This document shows positions 5,570-7,085 of a DNA stretch of 7,085 nt, piece after piece. This stretch comes from Clostridia bacterium (lineage in GTDB: Bacteria; Bacillota; Clostridia; Oscillospirales; CAG-272). Location: positions 1 to 7,085 of the forward strand of contig JAFTNI010000022.1 in assembly GCA_017451975.1 (NCBI GenBank), written 5' to 3'. A program made the position numbers and the translations under genes. The notes beneath the pieces are model-generated. The model had not been told where the DNA came from. It made no database searches and saw nothing but the letters and a program-made list of their open reading frames with translations. Position 1 is the stretch's first letter. Every line of letters starts with the position of its first letter.

Positions 5570-5580
5570 GGGCAAAATAG

Positions 5581-5604
5581 AAAACTCGGGGTAACCCGAG
5601 TTTT
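5581..5604. terminator. Bidirectional terminator between convergent genes
   Basis: AAAACTCGGG (5581-5590) pairs perfectly with CCCGAGTTTT (5595-5604) around GTAA. On the plus strand it lies 11 bases past the DUF11 stop and is followed by TATTTTT. On the minus strand it lies 5 bases past the stop of the gene ending at 5610, with a T-rich tail (TTTT at the end of the stem, then CTATTTT). It therefore serves both convergent units. Confidence 0.9.
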
Positions 5605-5609
5605 TATTT

Positions 5610-6155
5610 TTAGTTTTTATAGTTACTTCCCAAAATTTCTTTGGTTTCTTTCTTTTGCTTGCTTTTTGCCAAGCTGAACGAAAGAAATATTGCTCCAAAA
5701 CGCAATATATCTGCTATTAAAGTCGTTATAAGATAATAGTATATTGGTGGATCTGTTGGCATAATGGGCTGGTTTCCCGTTAGTCTAATATAGAGAAAAT
5801 CACTTATATATGTAACCAACATTCCGGCGGTGTACGGATAAAAATAATTTATTGTTGCAATTATCAACTGCACAATCAAAGCGCTTCCGAAGCATAAAGA
5901 AATAGATTTGAACTCGATTTTCTTATTGTTATAGAAGCTTCCGAAAAAAATAAAGAATAGCAGTATCATCTCGGTAAATGCACCGCAGATGCCAATTATA
6001 AGGTATGAATATGCGGTGCTTGAAATTCCGGGCATAAACATGAATACCACTGTATGCAGCACAGTGCCTAAATATGGGTTTATGAATAGTATGAGCATCA
6101 ACATCAGGAGGTATAAAAATGATGTTTTTATAAAATCGCTTTTATCTTGTAACAT
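5610..6155 (-). CDS. Small polytopic membrane protein, function unknown
   Basis: 181 residues; not recognised. Hydrophobic segments lie at about 11-42 (long enough for one helix plus a re-entrant piece, or two short helices), 49-72, 84-106 and 138-162, with a weaker stretch at about 110-124. The C-terminus (164-173, KSKQKKETKE) is strongly basic and so probably cytoplasmic. A Pro-rich loop (129-137) lies before the last helix. No transporter, enzyme or signalling motif was seen. The ATG at 6155 has AGAGGT 7 bases upstream (minus-strand bases 6168-6163). The gene follows the neighbouring membrane gene by 15 bases with no promoter or terminator between, so the two are one operon. Two sampled 60-base lines each have 20 G/C (33%), well below the DUF11 gene beside it. 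The proline-bearing loop and basic tail are its only distinctive features. Confidence 0.78.
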   Translation of the reverse strand: MLQDKSDFIKTSFLYLLMLMLILFINPYLGTVLHTVVFMFMPGISSTAYSYLIIGICGAFTEMILLFFIFFGSFYNNKKIEFKSISLCFGSALIVQLIIATINYFYPYTAGMLVTYISDFLYIRLTGNQPIMPTDPPIYYYLITTLIADILRFGAIFLSFSLAKSKQKKETKEILGSNYKN

Positions 6156-6170
6156 AAAATCTACCTCTTT

Positions 6171-7022
6171 TTATTTTTCCACTGCGTTCCATTCCAGGCA
6201 GCGCAGGAAGTTGCTTGCAGTGAAAAGCTTATATTCCCAAAGGGTGGCACCCGAGGAAATGGGAATTGTGCCGCGCCCGTTTTCCCTGAGGAATATTTTT
6301 GCGGGCATGGGCAGGCATATTAAAATTTTACGCTCGCCCTCTGCGGCTTCAAATCCGTATTCAAAATATGCGTATTTATTAAGAAGCTGTATGCCGCGAA
6401 GTCTTATGGAGTAGTGAAAAGCGCCTTCGCCGTTTTCACCGAAAACTACGGGTATTATTTTGACTTTGGAGGCGAGAAATTTGCAGGAATAAGCTTTACC
6501 GTGCGCCTTTACTTTAAAGCTCGCACCGCTTTTTCTGCCGAAAATAAAGCTGTATTTACCCGAAATTTCGGAAAGCTCGAAGCCCTTTTCCTCGCAGAGC
6601 GTGCGTAGCTTTTTTATAAAATCGTTCCGTTTTTTCATCGCTCTTGCATAAATGCAGGAGAAGAACACGAGAAAAACAAGAATGAGTATATTGGCAATAA
6701 CCTTGTATTGCTTTATTATTATCCAAAAGTATGGGAAAACCATTGGCATAAATATAATAATAAGCCAGATTTGCGCCACAAGCAAAACTATGTTTTTGAA
6801 AAGAACGCCTAAAACCCTGTACCACTTTTTTTCGGCAGATTTTCTGCGCATTAAGTACCATTTTCTGCGCACGGCGGCTTTGCGGAGCGCGCAGGTGGCG
6901 AGCAGTAAGGGGAAGTGAACTGCGCTGTAAACAGGCGAAAAATAGCAAGCGGCGGCGAAAAGCGCGGCTTCTATAGGAAATTCAAGCGAAAAAATAACGC
7001 GCGGCAGCTCGGCTAAAATCAT
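6171..7022 (-). CDS. Membrane protein with C-terminal soluble domain, function unknown
   Basis: 283 residues from the ATG at 7022. The frame can be extended to a TTG at 7046 (eight more residues), but that codon has no ribosome site and lies about 13 bases from the predicted transcript start. The ATG has GAGG only 2 bases upstream, so its site is also poor. Hydrophobic segments lie at about 17-47 (one long or two short helices), 72-98 and 107-125, with a very basic loop (48-66) between the first and second, probably cytoplasmic. A basic stretch (ARAMKKRNDFIKKLR, 126-140) leads to a soluble alpha/beta domain (about 131-283) with the segments SFKVKAHGKAYSCKF (168-182) and KILICLPMPAKIFL (232-245). 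I recall similar unnamed clostridial proteins in which this domain follows a helix cluster, but no activity is known to me and no catalytic motif is evident. It is the first gene of a two-gene minus-strand operon. Confidence 0.78.
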   Translation of the reverse strand: MILAELPRVIFSLEFPIEAALFAAACYFSPVYSAVHFPLLLATCALRKAAVRRKWYLMRRKSAEKKWYRVLGVLFKNIVLLVAQIWLIIIFMPMVFPYFWIIIKQYKVIANILILVFLVFFSCIYARAMKKRNDFIKKLRTLCEEKGFELSEISGKYSFIFGRKSGASFKVKAHGKAYSCKFLASKVKIIPVVFGENGEGAFHYSIRLRGIQLLNKYAYFEYGFEAAEGERKILICLPMPAKIFLRENGRGTIPISSGATLWEYKLFTASNFLRCLEWNAVEK

Positions 7023-7066
7023 TACCTCGCTGTTTCTTTTTTGCAAAAATGCTGTTTTTCGCGGAA

Positions 7067-7072
7067 ATTATA
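7067..7072 (-). promoter_or_regulatory. -10 box of the minus-strand membrane-protein operon
   Basis: On the minus strand these bases read TATAAT, a perfect -10. A -35 at 17-base spacing would fall at about 7090-7095, beyond the window, so it cannot be checked. The predicted start near 7060 gives a leader of about 38 bases to the ATG at 7022, which supports that start over the TTG at 7046. Confidence 0.5.
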
Positions 7073-7085
7073 GAAGCGAAGCGTG

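Noticed and set aside
4715..5698. 327-codon open frame on the minus strand opposite the DUF11 gene
   Set aside because: The translation is Arg-rich and domain-free, it crosses the bidirectional terminator at 5581-5604, and it overlaps the real minus-strand gene ending at 5610.
6652..6918. 88-codon plus-strand frame within the minus-strand membrane gene
   Set aside because: No ribosome site or known motif. It is opposite a helix-rich coding region, where antisense frames with hydrophobic content are expected.
1..7085. CRISPR arrays, tRNA or rRNA genes, insertion sequences, riboswitches, phage genes
   Set aside because: No regularly spaced repeats, cloverleaf patterns, transposase-like proteins, terminal inverted repeats or long structured leaders were found; every gap is short and explained by promoters and terminators.

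Overview
The window looks like chromosomal DNA from a low-to-mid GC Firmicute, most likely an anaerobic, gut-type member of the Clostridia. This rests on strong GGAGG-type ribosome sites, SigA-like promoters (TTGACA, 17 bases, TATAAT-like, often with an extended TG), compact A/T-armed intrinsic terminators, and protein families I associate with Clostridia: the long-insert SPFH protein, the signal-less DUF11 protein and an M6 lipoprotein. I see no rRNA, tRNA, CRISPR array, insertion sequence or phage gene. No intergenic gap exceeds about 120 bases.

Layout. (1) 40-2367: a single-gene unit with its own promoter, encoding a lipoprotein M6-family (immune inhibitor A-like) zinc metalloprotease with a C-terminal fibronectin-like region and one InlB/Listeria-Bacteroides-type repeat, closed by a GAAA-loop terminator. 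(2) 2373-3695: a two-gene operon, an SPFH/Band 7 membrane protein followed by an Arc-type ribbon-helix-helix DNA-binding protein whose ATG overlaps the preceding TAA by one base. A 19-bp dyad sits on the -10 of this operon and is a plausible operator for the second gene's product. (3) 3688-4642: an AT-rich single gene for a seven-helix membrane protein with an exported C-terminal domain. (4) 4641-5604: a single gene for a DUF11 two-domain beta protein with no signal peptide, preceded by a long perfect inverted repeat that starts inside the -10. (5) 5610-7072, minus strand: a two-gene operon for two unrecognised membrane proteins, converging on unit 4 and sharing a bidirectional terminator with it.

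The genes look like five independent transcription units rather than one pathway. Four of the five units encode membrane or cell-surface proteins. The clearest functional link is within the SPFH/Arc-type pair. The most unusual object is the DUF11 protein. Its only two lysines sit at matching positions in its two domains. Its second domain stops one strand short. Its N-terminus begins with what looks like that missing strand, which suggests, as a hypothesis, head-to-tail or circular strand complementation.
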